Shown: in pieces, positions 53,405 through 61,324 of the stretch
How positions within the stretch are numbered: position 1 is the first letter of the stretch
How the letters are laid out: every line of letters begins with the position of its first letter
NCBI RefSeq assembly: GCF_014203395.1
Contig: NZ_JACHIW010000002.1
Coordinates: forward strand, 1,922,001-1,986,000
Reading direction: 5' to 3'
Length of the DNA: 64,000 nucleotides
Source: Saccharopolyspora phatthalungensis
GTDB lineage: Bacteria > Actinomycetota > Actinomycetes > Mycobacteriales > Pseudonocardiaceae
Translations under genes and position numbers: made by a program
Notes under the pieces: generated by a model
What the model saw: the letters and a program-made list of their open reading frames with translations, nothing else
Databases searched by the model: none
Told to the model about the DNA's origin: nothing

Positions 53405-54904
53405 GTGCCCGGAGCGGACGTTCGAAGTTTTTCCGAGATCGTCGCGGACTTGCCGGATGGTGGAGCCGTCTCGGTTCCGCACTACGACAGGGCGTCCGTC
53501 CGGGCCGGCATCGCCCATATCGGAGTCGGGAACTTCGCCCGCGCGCATCTGGCCCGCTACATCGACGACTATCTCGCGGCCGGCGGGTCGCCCCGGTGGG
53601 GAATCGTCGGAATCGGTCTGCGGAACACCGAAGCGGCGCGGGAAAAGGCCCGGCGCCGTGCCGACCAGGATTATCTCTACACACTGGTGGAATCATCGGC
53701 GGACGAGCCGCGTAGCGCCCGCATCATCGGTTCCATCGTCGACTATGTCCAACTCGGCGAGGACGCCGAGGAGGTGCTGGAGCGCCTTGCCGAACCGAGC
53801 ATCGGTATCGTGTCAATGACGATCACCGAGGGCGGATACCGCATTGCTGAAGAGACGGGTCAGTACGACCTCGGCGATGCGATGATCGCGAAAGATCTCG
53901 CCGATCCGCGCGCTCCACGAACGGTTTTCGGTGTGCTGACCGAGGCGATGAGGCGGCGTCGCGACCGGGGTATCGGCGGGGTGAGCGTGGTCAGTTGCGA
54001 CAACCTGCGCCACAACGGCGAAACCGCCGAGCTGGCACTGACCAGCCATGCCCACGCCGTCGATCCCGGACTCGCCGACTGGATCCGGGAGAACGTGTCC
54101 TTCCCGAACAGCATGGTCGACCGAATCGTGCCCGCCGCAACGCCCGAATTGGTCGATGACGTCGCGCGAACCTGGGGCCTTCCCGACCGGCTGCCCGTGC
54201 TGGCCGAGACCCACCTGCAATGGGTGATCGAGGACCGGTTCATGGCCGGCAGGCCCGAGCTCGAACGCGTAGGGGTGAGCTTTCGCGACGATGTCTGGGA
54301 GTTCGAGGAGCTCAAATCGAGAATTCTCAATGCCAGCCACGTCATGCTGTGTTACCCGGCATTGCTGCTGGGATACAGCCTCGTCGACGAGGCGATCCGG
54401 GACCCGGATCTTGCCCGCTACATCACCACGTTCCTCGCGCGCGACGTGCAGCCGCAGCTGGCGGCCCCAGCCGGCGTCTCCGTCACTGACTACGCCGATG
54501 AAGTGCTACGCCGGTTCAGGAACGCGGCGATCGGCGACCAGCTCACGCGCATCGCGGGAGACGGCGCGGCGAAACTGCCGACCTACATCAGCCCGCCTAC
54601 CGCCGCTCTCGTGCGCCAAAACGATGCCGACACCCGCAGAATCGCCTTGTTTCTAGCGTCCTATCGCAAGTACGTGCGGCAGCTCGCCGCCCAAGGCGAT
54701 GAAACGCTGGCCGCGGCCGAGCCCAACCTGACCCCGCCCGACCGCCGTCTGCTTCTCGCCCCCGCCCCGGAAAGAGCACTGGCGTCGACGTTCCTGGCCG
54801 GTTTCGGCCTCGCCGGCCACGACCGGTTCACAGCCGAACTCCGCCACGCGGCCGAAGCAATCGAAACAGATGTCCGCCAAGCGCTCGCCGAAGTGTCGGC
54901 ATGA
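53405..54904 (+). CDS. Long-chain mannitol-dehydrogenase-family oxidoreductase
   Basis: 499 aa from GTG 53405 (in-frame TTG 53387 and GTG 53396 are alternatives). The N-terminal NAD domain has HIGVGNFARAHLARYIDDYL, the usual (I/V)GxGxFHRAH variant with Ala for His, followed by GIVGIGLRN. The middle contains VVSCDNLRHNGETA, VDRIVPAATPE, and the catalytic-region helices KSRILNASHVMLCYPALLLGY. The family (mannitol 2-dehydrogenase, fructuronate and tagaturonate reductases, arabitol dehydrogenase) interconverts polyols and ketoses. As the last gene of the cyclase operon it may instead reduce or oxidise a cyclitol. This is not established. The last 45 bp are repeated at 59038. Confidence 0.87.
   Translation: MPGADVRSFSEIVADLPDGGAVSVPHYDRASVRAGIAHIGVGNFARAHLARYIDDYLAAGGSPRWGIVGIGLRNTEAAREKARRRADQDYLYTLVESSADEPRSARIIGSIVDYVQLGEDAEEVLERLAEPSIGIVSMTITEGGYRIAEETGQYDLGDAMIAKDLADPRAPRTVFGVLTEAMRRRRDRGIGGVSVVSCDNLRHNGETAELALTSHAHAVDPGLADWIRENVSFPNSMVDRIVPAATPELVDDVARTWGLPDRLPVLAETHLQWVIEDRFMAGRPELERVGVSFRDDVWEFEELKSRILNASHVMLCYPALLLGYSLVDEAIRDPDLARYITTFLARDVQPQLAAPAGVSVTDYADEVLRRFRNAAIGDQLTRIAGDGAAKLPTYISPPTAALVRQNDADTRRIALFLASYRKYVRQLAAQGDETLAAAEPNLTPPDRRLLLAPAPERALASTFLAGFGLAGHDRFTAELRHAAEAIETDVRQALAEVSA
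54860..54904 (+). repeat. 45-bp imperfect direct repeat, left copy
   Basis: The 3' end of the polyol dehydrogenase gene through its TGA. It matches 59038-59082 at 40 of 45 positions, both copies ending exactly at TGA. Confidence 0.75.
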
Positions 54905-55321
54905 CATCAGTCCACACCACGGCATGGGGCTGCCTCCGCCTGGGGGAAGGATTGACGATCTGGGCCCCACGATTGCCGAGGCTTGTTTAAGGTGTGCGCG
55001 TACTGGAGCCGAGCCGAAACGGAGCACGCATTGCGACCACGTGCCGGTTCTGACCGCCGACGAGATCCGCGTAGCGGTTCAGCCCGTCGGGCGAGACGGT
55101 AAAGCTCATCGGCATCCCTTCCCCAGTGGCGGCGACACACACGCGTCAGTCTGCTGCCCGAACCGCTCGCCCTGGCAGCGGACTCCGGAATGTGTTCTGC
55201 GACACGGCTAGATGGGTGACACAGCGCCGGAATGAATTCGACCTGTCCAGGCCGGCGAGCGTTGCACAGTATCCTCCCTCGCTGGACAAAAGAGATCATC
55301 ACAAGACGTTCGGGGCCTGGA

Positions 55322-56161
55322 ATGGAGTGCAGTTTCTGGGAGTTCGGCGCGATCGTGCGCCACGAAAAAGCACGGCACGATGCCGGGGAGGTTTCGCCTG
55401 CGGAAGCGGTGCGCAAGTTCGACACGCCGCCATTCGTGGCCTCTGGCCGTAGCGGGCTTGACCAGCCGGACGACCCGCGAGCGACGCTCGAAGCCGCCGA
55501 GGACAGCGTGCGGGCCAAGGGTTGGATCGAGCGCAGCGGCAGGCTGAACGATCGGTGGGACGAGATCGTCTCGACCCTGGTCTTCGGCCAGTTTTTCGCT
55601 TACCTCTACCTCACTGAGCCGGACAAGCCGCAGACGCGGGCAATGGTGGCGGTGAACCACCTCGCGTACCGGTTCGTCCTGCGCGGCGACCGGGTGTGGA
55701 TCGACGAAGTCGCCCCGAGCGCGGCTGAACAGTCGCTCGTGGCGTCCCTGCCCGACGTCTCCCCTGCAGTAGGCCGGGGCGTCAAGGTTTCGACGAAGAT
55801 CCTGGCCACAGCCGGGACCGAGGCCGAGAACCACAAGGCCGACCAGGGCGACTGGATTGCCTACGAACTCGGCCAGGCCGGCATCCGTACTGAAGACGCC
55901 CGCGCCGTCGGCAAACTCGCGAAGCTGGCTGATCGCGTGATCGGGCAGTTCAACGTCGGAATCCGAGAGCCCGACGGCCGTAGCCACCTCGCGCCGTGGG
56001 CGATCGTGACCCATCACTGCCCCTCTGGGCGTGTCGTGCAGATCCCGCAACCGCCCCGCGGTGAACAGACCCGTGTCGAGCCGGGCACTGCCGCAGTCAT
56101 CGCCGGGGCGCTGCGTTCGTACCGCGACGAGCTCCGGCGGCACGTCCGCGACCAGCGATAG
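55322..56161 (+). CDS. EspG-family ESX secretion-associated chaperone
   Basis: 279 aa from ATG 55322 (MECSFWEFGAIVRHEKARHD). The frame extends to 55232, but that part looks non-coding. Length and layout fit EspG: W-E-F start, AMVAVNHLAYRFVLRGDRVWIDEV in the central sheet, and the C-terminal LADRVIGQFNVGIREPDGRSHLAPWAIVTHHCPSGRVV. EspG proteins are cytosolic chaperones binding PE/PPE-type substrates of type VII secretion. A PPE-like protein is encoded 1.2 kb downstream, which supports the call. The 417-bp gap before it holds nothing I recognise. Confidence 0.82.
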   Translation: MECSFWEFGAIVRHEKARHDAGEVSPAEAVRKFDTPPFVASGRSGLDQPDDPRATLEAAEDSVRAKGWIERSGRLNDRWDEIVSTLVFGQFFAYLYLTEPDKPQTRAMVAVNHLAYRFVLRGDRVWIDEVAPSAAEQSLVASLPDVSPAVGRGVKVSTKILATAGTEAENHKADQGDWIAYELGQAGIRTEDARAVGKLAKLADRVIGQFNVGIREPDGRSHLAPWAIVTHHCPSGRVVQIPQPPRGEQTRVEPGTAAVIAGALRSYRDELRRHVRDQR

Positions 56162-56291
56162 CCCGTCGACTCACAGATCGAGGTGCGCGGCTCAGCGGTT
56201 TGGGTACTTCTACCCGACTTTGCCCACGGATGCAGACAGCTATGCCAGGATCACGCGCGAGCGGAAGATCGGATGCAGGAGGACAGCAGGT

Positions 56292-56711
56292 GTGAGCGAG
56301 CCCATATCGCCGGAACAGGGCGCAGCGATGCAGGCCGCCGGGATGGCGATGACGCCGTTCAACCCAGTCACCGGTGCCGCGATGATCGCGGCCGGAACCG
56401 TCAGCGGCCACCAGACCTTTCACATCCAGCCCGACCAGCTGCCCCGCGTTCTCGCAGGACTCGACGAAGTCCTCGCTAAGTACGAGTTGGCACGAGAACA
56501 AGCAGCTCAGCTAGCAAACGTCACACCGCCGTTCGGTGATGACGTGACTGTCGCTGCTTTCAAGAAGATCAGCGAACGGGCTCAGGGCGGCGAGGGCTGC
56601 CTGTACGACACAGCGCAAGGGATGATCGACTGGGTGAACGGGTTCAAGGCCGCTGTTCAGAAGGCGATTGAGGACCACCAGCGCATCGACGAAGAAAACC
56701 GGATGGCCTGA
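56292..56711 (+). CDS. WXG100/PE-like small ESX substrate or accessory protein
   Basis: 139 aa from GTG 56292 with AGGAGG at ideal spacing. After a hydrophobic Ala/Met/Pro segment (GMAMTPFNPVTGAAMIAAGTVSG), the rest is helical: QLPRVLAGLDEVLAKYELAREQAAQL, then a turn region and GMIDWVNGFKAAVQKAIEDH containing W-x-N-G. This hairpin with a Trp turn resembles WXG100/PE-type secreted partners, although canonical WXG is absent. Located between espG and a DUF3558 lipoprotein, a usual arrangement in Pseudonocardiales. Confidence 0.65.
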   Translation: MSEPISPEQGAAMQAAGMAMTPFNPVTGAAMIAAGTVSGHQTFHIQPDQLPRVLAGLDEVLAKYELAREQAAQLANVTPPFGDDVTVAAFKKISERAQGGEGCLYDTAQGMIDWVNGFKAAVQKAIEDHQRIDEENRMA

Positions 56712-56713
56712 CC

Positions 56714-57286
56714 TTGAACACCACACGTGCCACTCTCACCGCCACGGCAAGCCTGCTCGTCCTCGGCCTGGCTGGCTGCTCCAGCCCAACGCCGGGAGCA
56801 CCAGAACCTACCACCGGCGGCGAGACGACCTCGGCCGCGAACGACCCGTTCCGAATTGACCAGCCCAAGAACCTCAAGGCCATCAGCGACCCCTGCCAAC
56901 TGCTGAACCCACAGCAACTTCAAGAACTTGGCGCAAGTAACTCCGAGCCGGGCAAATCGCAATGGGGCCAGGACCAATGCACTTGGCGAAACCAGCTTTT
57001 GCGAGTAAATGTGGCACCGGACACGGTCCAGGGGCAAGGGCTGCGATACACCTCGAAAATTGTCGCGGACGGTAAGCCGACCGCCGAGGTCGCCGGGTAT
57101 CCAGCGGTTCACTACGGCATCAGTAGTGGATCGTGTGGAACCTACGTGGGCACCTCAGACAAGGAACTGTTCCTGGTTTACTTTCAGACGGGTTCTGAGG
57201 GGCGGAACAAGCCGGAGATTGCTGAACCGTGTGCAGCGGCGGACAGAATTGCCGGAATGGTGATCTCGAACCTTCCTTCTGCGTGA
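56714..57286 (+). CDS. DUF3558-family lipoprotein
   Basis: 190 aa from TTG 56714, 2 nt after the previous stop. Signal peptide with lipobox LAGC (LLVLGLAGCSSP), followed by a Pro/Thr linker. DUF3558 features are present: DPCQLLNPQQLQELG, the CTWRN motif and the C-terminal CAAADRIAGMVISNLP. Surface-anchored proteins of this family regularly accompany EspG/PPE genes in actinomycetes. Function unknown. Confidence 0.85.
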   Translation: MNTTRATLTATASLLVLGLAGCSSPTPGAPEPTTGGETTSAANDPFRIDQPKNLKAISDPCQLLNPQQLQELGASNSEPGKSQWGQDQCTWRNQLLRVNVAPDTVQGQGLRYTSKIVADGKPTAEVAGYPAVHYGISSGSCGTYVGTSDKELFLVYFQTGSEGRNKPEIAEPCAAADRIAGMVISNLPSA

Positions 57287-57322
57287 GCCTGGTTTCGGTA
57301 CGTAGTTGAGAGATGAGGGGTT

Positions 57323-58597
57323 ATGGGGGCCTTTGACTGGTTGTTCGGCAAGCAGGAGATTCCGGGTCAAGCGCAGATGGCGTTTGATCACCCGAAGGTC
57401 TACGGCGAGGTGGAGTCGGGGCCTGGCGTGACCGCGGCGTCGCAGGCGGCGGCTAACTGGCGGGACCGAGTAAGTGCCGCGTTCGCCGACGCGGACGCCG
57501 CGCTGGATCGAGTCCTCAAGGATTCCGAGATCCTGATGCAGGGCGCTGCGGGTGACCAGTCGCGCGATGCCGTGACTCCGTTGTCTCAGGCGACTCGGGA
57601 AGCGATCGAGGTTGCAGCGCAGGCGGGGGCGGCGGCGCAGCAGCAGGCGCAGGGGTCGGCGGACTTTAAGAACGCCTTTCCGGCGCCGTACCAGGTGCCG
57701 CCGGACAACATCGGATGGGGCGACTACGTCAACCCGATCTCCTACGGCGTCAAGTCTGGCATTCGCGCCGCGCACGAGGAACAGCACGACCAGGTCGAGG
57801 CGCAGGCCCGGCAGCAGTACGAGTCTTACACCCAGGCCACCAATGACCGTGTCCACGGTATTCAGCAGTTCGCGCCGCCGCCGACGTTCACCGGCGATGT
57901 GACCGCGGCCCAGACCGCACCGGTGAACAAGGTCGACCCGAGCACCGGCTACACCAGCACCAGCGACACGAACGCAGGTCAACCGTCGACCGCCCGCACT
58001 TCCTACAACCCCACCCCTTCGGCATCGACGCCGCCGGGCGGGCAGTCGTCGGCGGACCGGGCGGCGCAAGTCCCGGCCGAGTCCGGTTCGGCATGGGCAA
58101 CTCCGCCTGCGGCCGGCCCGACTCCGATGCCGAATTTGGGTGTGCCCGCGCCCGGGCCTGGCGGTGGCGGTTTCATCGGCGGCGCGGTGATCCCGCCTGG
58201 CAGCACTGGCGGCGGAACCCCTGCGCCGGGTACCGGCGGCCGGGTCGGTGGCGGGACGGGTACCGGCCGTGGTGTCGGTCCCGGAACCGGTGTTCGTGGC
58301 GGCACGGGAAACCTGGGCGGCGGTCGGGCCGGTGTCGGCGGTTCGGCGCCCGGAGGCACCGCTGGCGCGAGCGGTACGGCGGCGCGTGGTGGCGCTGGTG
58401 GTGCTGCGGGCGCCGCCGGTGCGGCGGGACGTGGTCAGCGTTCCGACGAGGACAAGGAACACACCAACAAGTACGCCAACCCCACTGATGAGGCGTGGAA
58501 GGAACTGGGGTTGCCGAAGGTCGCGCCGCCGGTGTTCGGTGACTGGACGGCGCAGGCCCAGGAAGGCAAGCCGCCCCGGCCACCAGAGGAACAGTAG
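57323..58597 (+). CDS. PPE-like ESX substrate with Gly/Pro-rich C-terminus
   Basis: 424 aa from ATG 57323 with GAGGGG upstream. The N-terminal ~180 residues are helical (AASQAAANWRDRVSAAFADADAALDRVL… REAIEVAAQAGAAAQQQ…) and resemble the PPE helical bundle, although no clear PPE tripeptide is present. Residues ~190-385 are a low-complexity Pro/Gly/Ala region, and the last ~45 residues are polar and acidic (RSDEDKEHTNKYANPTDEAWKELG). Final gene of the EspG cassette and the likely client of the EspG chaperone. Confidence 0.75.
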   Translation: MGAFDWLFGKQEIPGQAQMAFDHPKVYGEVESGPGVTAASQAAANWRDRVSAAFADADAALDRVLKDSEILMQGAAGDQSRDAVTPLSQATREAIEVAAQAGAAAQQQAQGSADFKNAFPAPYQVPPDNIGWGDYVNPISYGVKSGIRAAHEEQHDQVEAQARQQYESYTQATNDRVHGIQQFAPPPTFTGDVTAAQTAPVNKVDPSTGYTSTSDTNAGQPSTARTSYNPTPSASTPPGGQSSADRAAQVPAESGSAWATPPAAGPTPMPNLGVPAPGPGGGGFIGGAVIPPGSTGGGTPAPGTGGRVGGGTGTGRGVGPGTGVRGGTGNLGGGRAGVGGSAPGGTAGASGTAARGGAGGAAGAAGAAGRGQRSDEDKEHTNKYANPTDEAWKELGLPKVAPPVFGDWTAQAQEGKPPRPPEEQ

Positions 58598-58683
58598 CCG
58601 CTGAGCGCTGAGTGATGGGCTGCTGTCCGCGTGCGTACCCCCTCCCGCTGCCCCCTGCGGGAAGCACGCGGCCAGTTACTTTT

Positions 58684-58926
58684 TCATGCAGTCTCGGGCT
58701 TGGGCAGAATTCGAACTTGTCCAGTACGGACCTGCTCGGCGCACCATGCGCACGTCGGGCGATCGTCCTTGTCGGACACCTCCTGCGGCGGGGTCAGAAC
58801 TCCGCACAGGCCGGAGAGTTTGCGGTCTTTGCGGGGCGGGGCATCGGTGGGGATGACGTGGTTCTGGTAGCCGAACGCGGCCCAGTACCCGGCGGGAATG
58901 TCCTGAGTGGACTGATGGTCTGACAA
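58684..58926 (-). CDS. Small Cys-containing hypothetical protein
   Basis: 80 aa from TTG 58926, preceded by GGGAG at 6-nt spacing. The frame is open far upstream but looks non-coding there. It contains DIPAGYWAAFGYQNHVIPTD, KLSGLCGVLT and a C-terminal CAWCAEQVRTGQ; the cysteines could bind one metal ion. Convergent with the PPE-like gene. Not assigned to a family. Confidence 0.5.
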   Translation of the reverse strand: MSDHQSTQDIPAGYWAAFGYQNHVIPTDAPPRKDRKLSGLCGVLTPPQEVSDKDDRPTCAWCAEQVRTGQVRILPKPETA

Positions 58927-59037
58927 GACGCGCTCCCATGAGCCTGAAAACGGGAAGGTGGTTGGCGGGCGGGGATGCCCCGAGGGGCAGGGCATCTCCC
59001 GCCCGCGCGGCCCGGATGCCGGTCGGTGGCACGGCAT

Positions 59038-59082
59038 ATCGAAACAAATGTCCGCCACGCTCTCGCCCAAGTGTCGGCGTGA
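59038..59082 (+). repeat. 45-bp imperfect direct repeat, right copy (relic 3' end of a dehydrogenase gene)
   Basis: Reads IETNVRHALAQVSA-stop, against IETDVRQALAEVSA-stop at the end of the polyol dehydrogenase (54860-54904). 40 of 45 bases are identical. No upstream part of such a gene is present here. The dispersed palindrome follows 3 bp after its TGA. Confidence 0.7.
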
Positions 59083-59085
59083 GGT

Positions 59086-59131
59086 GGCGATTTCAATGGA
59101 AATCGGCGCGTTGATTTCCATTGAAATCGCC
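59086..59131. repeat. Dispersed palindrome copy
   Basis: GGCGATTTCAATGGAAATC (59086-59104) pairs perfectly with GATTTCCATTGAAATCGCC (59113-59131), with an 8-nt loop. It directly follows the relic dehydrogenase 3' end and probably served as its terminator. Confidence 0.75.
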
Positions 59132-59266
59132 AACCCGAAGGCCAGGCCGCGACCAGCCAGGCCAAGGCCGAACACGCCCATGCCACCGAGAATGCCCGCT
59201 AGCAGGAACCGCTAGGTACACCCGCTGTCGAGCTGCTGTTCAACGATCCCGGTGAGGCCACGTGTT

Positions 59267-59611
59267 TTAGTTTCGGAGTGCGGAGTCTTTGATTGAGATC
59301 CGAGGGTAGACCCTGACGTCAACCTCGCCGGACAATTCCTCGGAATCGAACTCTGCAATGAAGCGTGTTTCTTGGTTCTCCGCACGGATGCTCAGGGTGG
59401 TTGCGCACTCGCGGAAGAAGTACCAGAGAACCTCGTCACCTTGACGCCACTCGAACCGAATGGACTTCTCGTGCTGATCGAAGCTGAGCTCTAGGGTGCC
59501 GTTTTCGGTCTCAAACTCTGCCCGCTGGATCCAGGGCTCTTCCAGCGTTTCAGGAGCTGTGCCGAACTGATCAAGGAACTCTTGTTCATCGGGAACAGTC
59601 AGAGTTTCCAT
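59267..59611 (-). CDS. Probable immunity protein of the adjacent small toxin
   Basis: 114 aa from ATG 59611, whose A overlaps the toxin stop (TGATG), so it is co-translated. Acidic protein (PDEQEFLDQFGTAPETLEEPW…, FIAEFDSEELSGEVDVRVYP) with alternating strands (TLELSFDQHEKSIRFEWRQGDEVLWYFF) and no signal. A small, acidic, single-domain product directly downstream of a short basic C-terminal toxin domain is the standard toxin-immunity order. Assignment rests on this context; I do not recognise the family. Confidence 0.6.
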   Translation of the reverse strand: METLTVPDEQEFLDQFGTAPETLEEPWIQRAEFETENGTLELSFDQHEKSIRFEWRQGDEVLWYFFRECATTLSIRAENQETRFIAEFDSEELSGEVDVRVYPRISIKDSALRN

Positions 59612-60267
59612 CACTTCTTACCCCTTTTGGGAATCATCGTGGTCAGCCGTAGCCCCTGGCCTGTCTCTTGCCAAGTCGTGTTCAGTTGGATAAAACCACC
59701 TGGACCGGCTAGCAATGAATCACGAATCTGATAGCTACCATACTTGTCTGAGTACCTCTCGATGATGTTGCTATCAGAGCTTACCACTCCTTCAAGGTGA
59801 CGCCGTACGGTCTCGCGACCTTCCGGGGTGTCGAAAATGCGAATGCGACTCAGCTCATCGACGTTCTGTTTGGACCGATCTTTACTATGCTTGCTTGAAG
59901 TGACTTTGCCGAAGAAATATTTAAACTTGTTCGGGTCAATTTCCGCTCTGTTCGCCGGCTTGCCGCCGGTGGTTTTTCCGCCCGGCGTCGTGCCGGAACT
60001 AGGGCTGCCGCCGCCTACGATCTCGGCTCGGTAAGCGGCGATCCTTGTCTTTACCTCAGCGCAGAGCTGGACTGCTTTTTCTATCTCCATGGTGGAGTGC
60101 TGCCAGCTCTCGAGAACCTCTGCTAATTCAAGGTCATCACTTTCTGCGGCAACGGCGTAAAGCGCTTGGGTCGCTTCCGTTAGCAAGCTCTGCACTGTTT
60201 GGAGTGTTTGTATCGGTAGAAGTTCCGATGCATTGTCTAGTCCGTCGGCTACCTCTTCAACGCTCAT
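59611..60267 (-). CDS. Small secreted-type polymorphic toxin candidate (helical N-domain plus basic C-terminal domain)
   Basis: 218 aa from ATG 60267 with AAGGGG upstream. A GTG at 60279 overlapping the previous stop is also possible. Residues ~1-90 are helical and acidic, like the short WXG-like proteins next to ESX loci. A Gly/Thr/Lys linker (SPSSGTTPGGKTTGGK) follows, then a basic ~115-aa domain: KFKYFFGKVTSSKHSKDRSKQNVDELSRIRIFDTPEGRETVRRHLEG… RDSLLAGPGGFIQLNTTWQETGQGLRLTTMIP. This C-terminal block is, to my recollection, a recurrent tip in actinobacterial and cyanobacterial toxin-like proteins; its activity is not known to me. The acidic downstream gene supports a toxin role. Confidence 0.6.
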   Translation of the reverse strand: MSVEEVADGLDNASELLPIQTLQTVQSLLTEATQALYAVAAESDDLELAEVLESWQHSTMEIEKAVQLCAEVKTRIAAYRAEIVGGGSPSSGTTPGGKTTGGKPANRAEIDPNKFKYFFGKVTSSKHSKDRSKQNVDELSRIRIFDTPEGRETVRRHLEGVVSSDSNIIERYSDKYGSYQIRDSLLAGPGGFIQLNTTWQETGQGLRLTTMIPKRGKK

Positions 60268-60275
60268 GAGCCCCT

Positions 60276-60812
60276 TCACAGCCAGCTTGCATGGGCTTCT
60301 GCTGCGTGCGTACTGGCGTTGATGGTCCCCTGGACCCCCGAAAGCGTTTGCATGGCTTCACCGAGCAAACCCTGAGCCTGTTGGACTTCCTCCTGTCCGC
60401 TGCCCTGAGTGGCAGCCGCGAGAGCTTGCTGTCCTTCTTCAATGGTCAGGTGTCGACATGCGGTGGCCAGGACACTGAGCCGGTTGGCCAGATTCGTCAT
60501 CGACTCGGGTGTGATGGCCTCAAACAGCAAGGGATTTGCGATCTCCGCCACGAGATCGGTCATCTCCTCCGGAGCGAAGTCGATGTCGTCGCGTCCTTCG
60601 ACGGCGTTGGCCCAGTCTTCGAGTTCTTGTGCGGACAGGTTTCCGACGAGGAACTTCTCGATGGCCGTGCGCAGCTCCGAGGGGCCCAGCGTGACGAGTT
60701 CCTCATCGCAGTCCCAGGGGAAGGTGCGCAGTTCCGCGATCGCCTCGTGCACCGGCTTACGCAGGAGCACTAGGTCGCTGACGGCATGTCGGCGGGTGTC
60801 AAGATTCATCAT
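60276..60812 (-). CDS. Fusion of an immunity-like domain with a WXG-like helical protein
   Basis: 178 aa from ATG 60812 with AGGTGAA upstream. The first ~100 residues (FPWDCDEELVTLGPSELRTAIEKFLVGNLSAQELEDWANAVEGRDDI…IANPLLF) match a small family commonly found in toxin/immunity islands. The last ~65 residues (TIEEGQQALAAATQGSGQEEVQQAQGLLGEAMQTLSGVQGTIN) look like the short helical ESX-associated proteins that normally form a separate gene. No stop separates them, so this is either a real fusion or the scar of a deletion that joined two genes. First gene of the three-gene minus-strand operon. Confidence 0.6.
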   Translation of the reverse strand: MMNLDTRRHAVSDLVLLRKPVHEAIAELRTFPWDCDEELVTLGPSELRTAIEKFLVGNLSAQELEDWANAVEGRDDIDFAPEEMTDLVAEIANPLLFEAITPESMTNLANRLSVLATACRHLTIEEGQQALAAATQGSGQEEVQQAQGLLGEAMQTLSGVQGTINASTHAAEAHASWL

Positions 60813-61048
60813 TTCACCTAGTATGCCTCGTCCAGGAACCTTGGTTAGGTCCGCAAGACCACCAGACACCGCGCCGCCATCTCCGCGTCGCACGATTGCA
60901 TTGGAAGCGGCCGGTTGGCGTGATGCGGGAGAAGGTACGCCAACCGGCCGCGAACGGGCCGATGCCGGGTCGGGGGAGGAGGAGACCGACACCGGCCCGC
61001 GTCTAGAGCCGCTCCAGTCCGCTTTGGACACTGCGGAGCAGCCGCCAG

Positions 61049-61258
61049 CTACGGGAACCGCTCTTTGCGGCCCACCGTGACTTTCCTGGCCTCGCAGTAG
61101 CAGTGGGAACAGGCGCAATACCACCGTGTGAGAACTGCGGCATGCGTCTCGGCTTGCACGGACGACCAGCGGTGGAGACCTGCCAGGCAGTCAGCACACG
61201 GAACGGGCGGGAACGTGTCGGTGATCTCTGCGGCGGAGAGGCCCGATCGGGTGTTCAT
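61049..61258 (-). CDS. Small Cys-rich hypothetical protein
   Basis: 69 aa from ATG 61258 with GGGAGG 7 nt upstream. CADC, then CACSHCYC: several Cys/His residues that could form a zinc site (VPCADCLAGLHRW, WYCACSHCYCEARK). It lies downstream of the next small gene and both diverge from the XRE-DUF397 pair. This trio of small genes is typical of such actinobacterial regulator loci. Function unknown. Confidence 0.6.
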   Translation of the reverse strand: MNTRSGLSAAEITDTFPPVPCADCLAGLHRWSSVQAETHAAVLTRWYCACSHCYCEARKVTVGRKERFP

Positions 61259-61324
61259 TGCGAAACCTCCCGTCGCATTCGTCTCGTTCGCCAGCGGCAA
61301 GGTCCCGCTTCGAACGGGTGTCGA

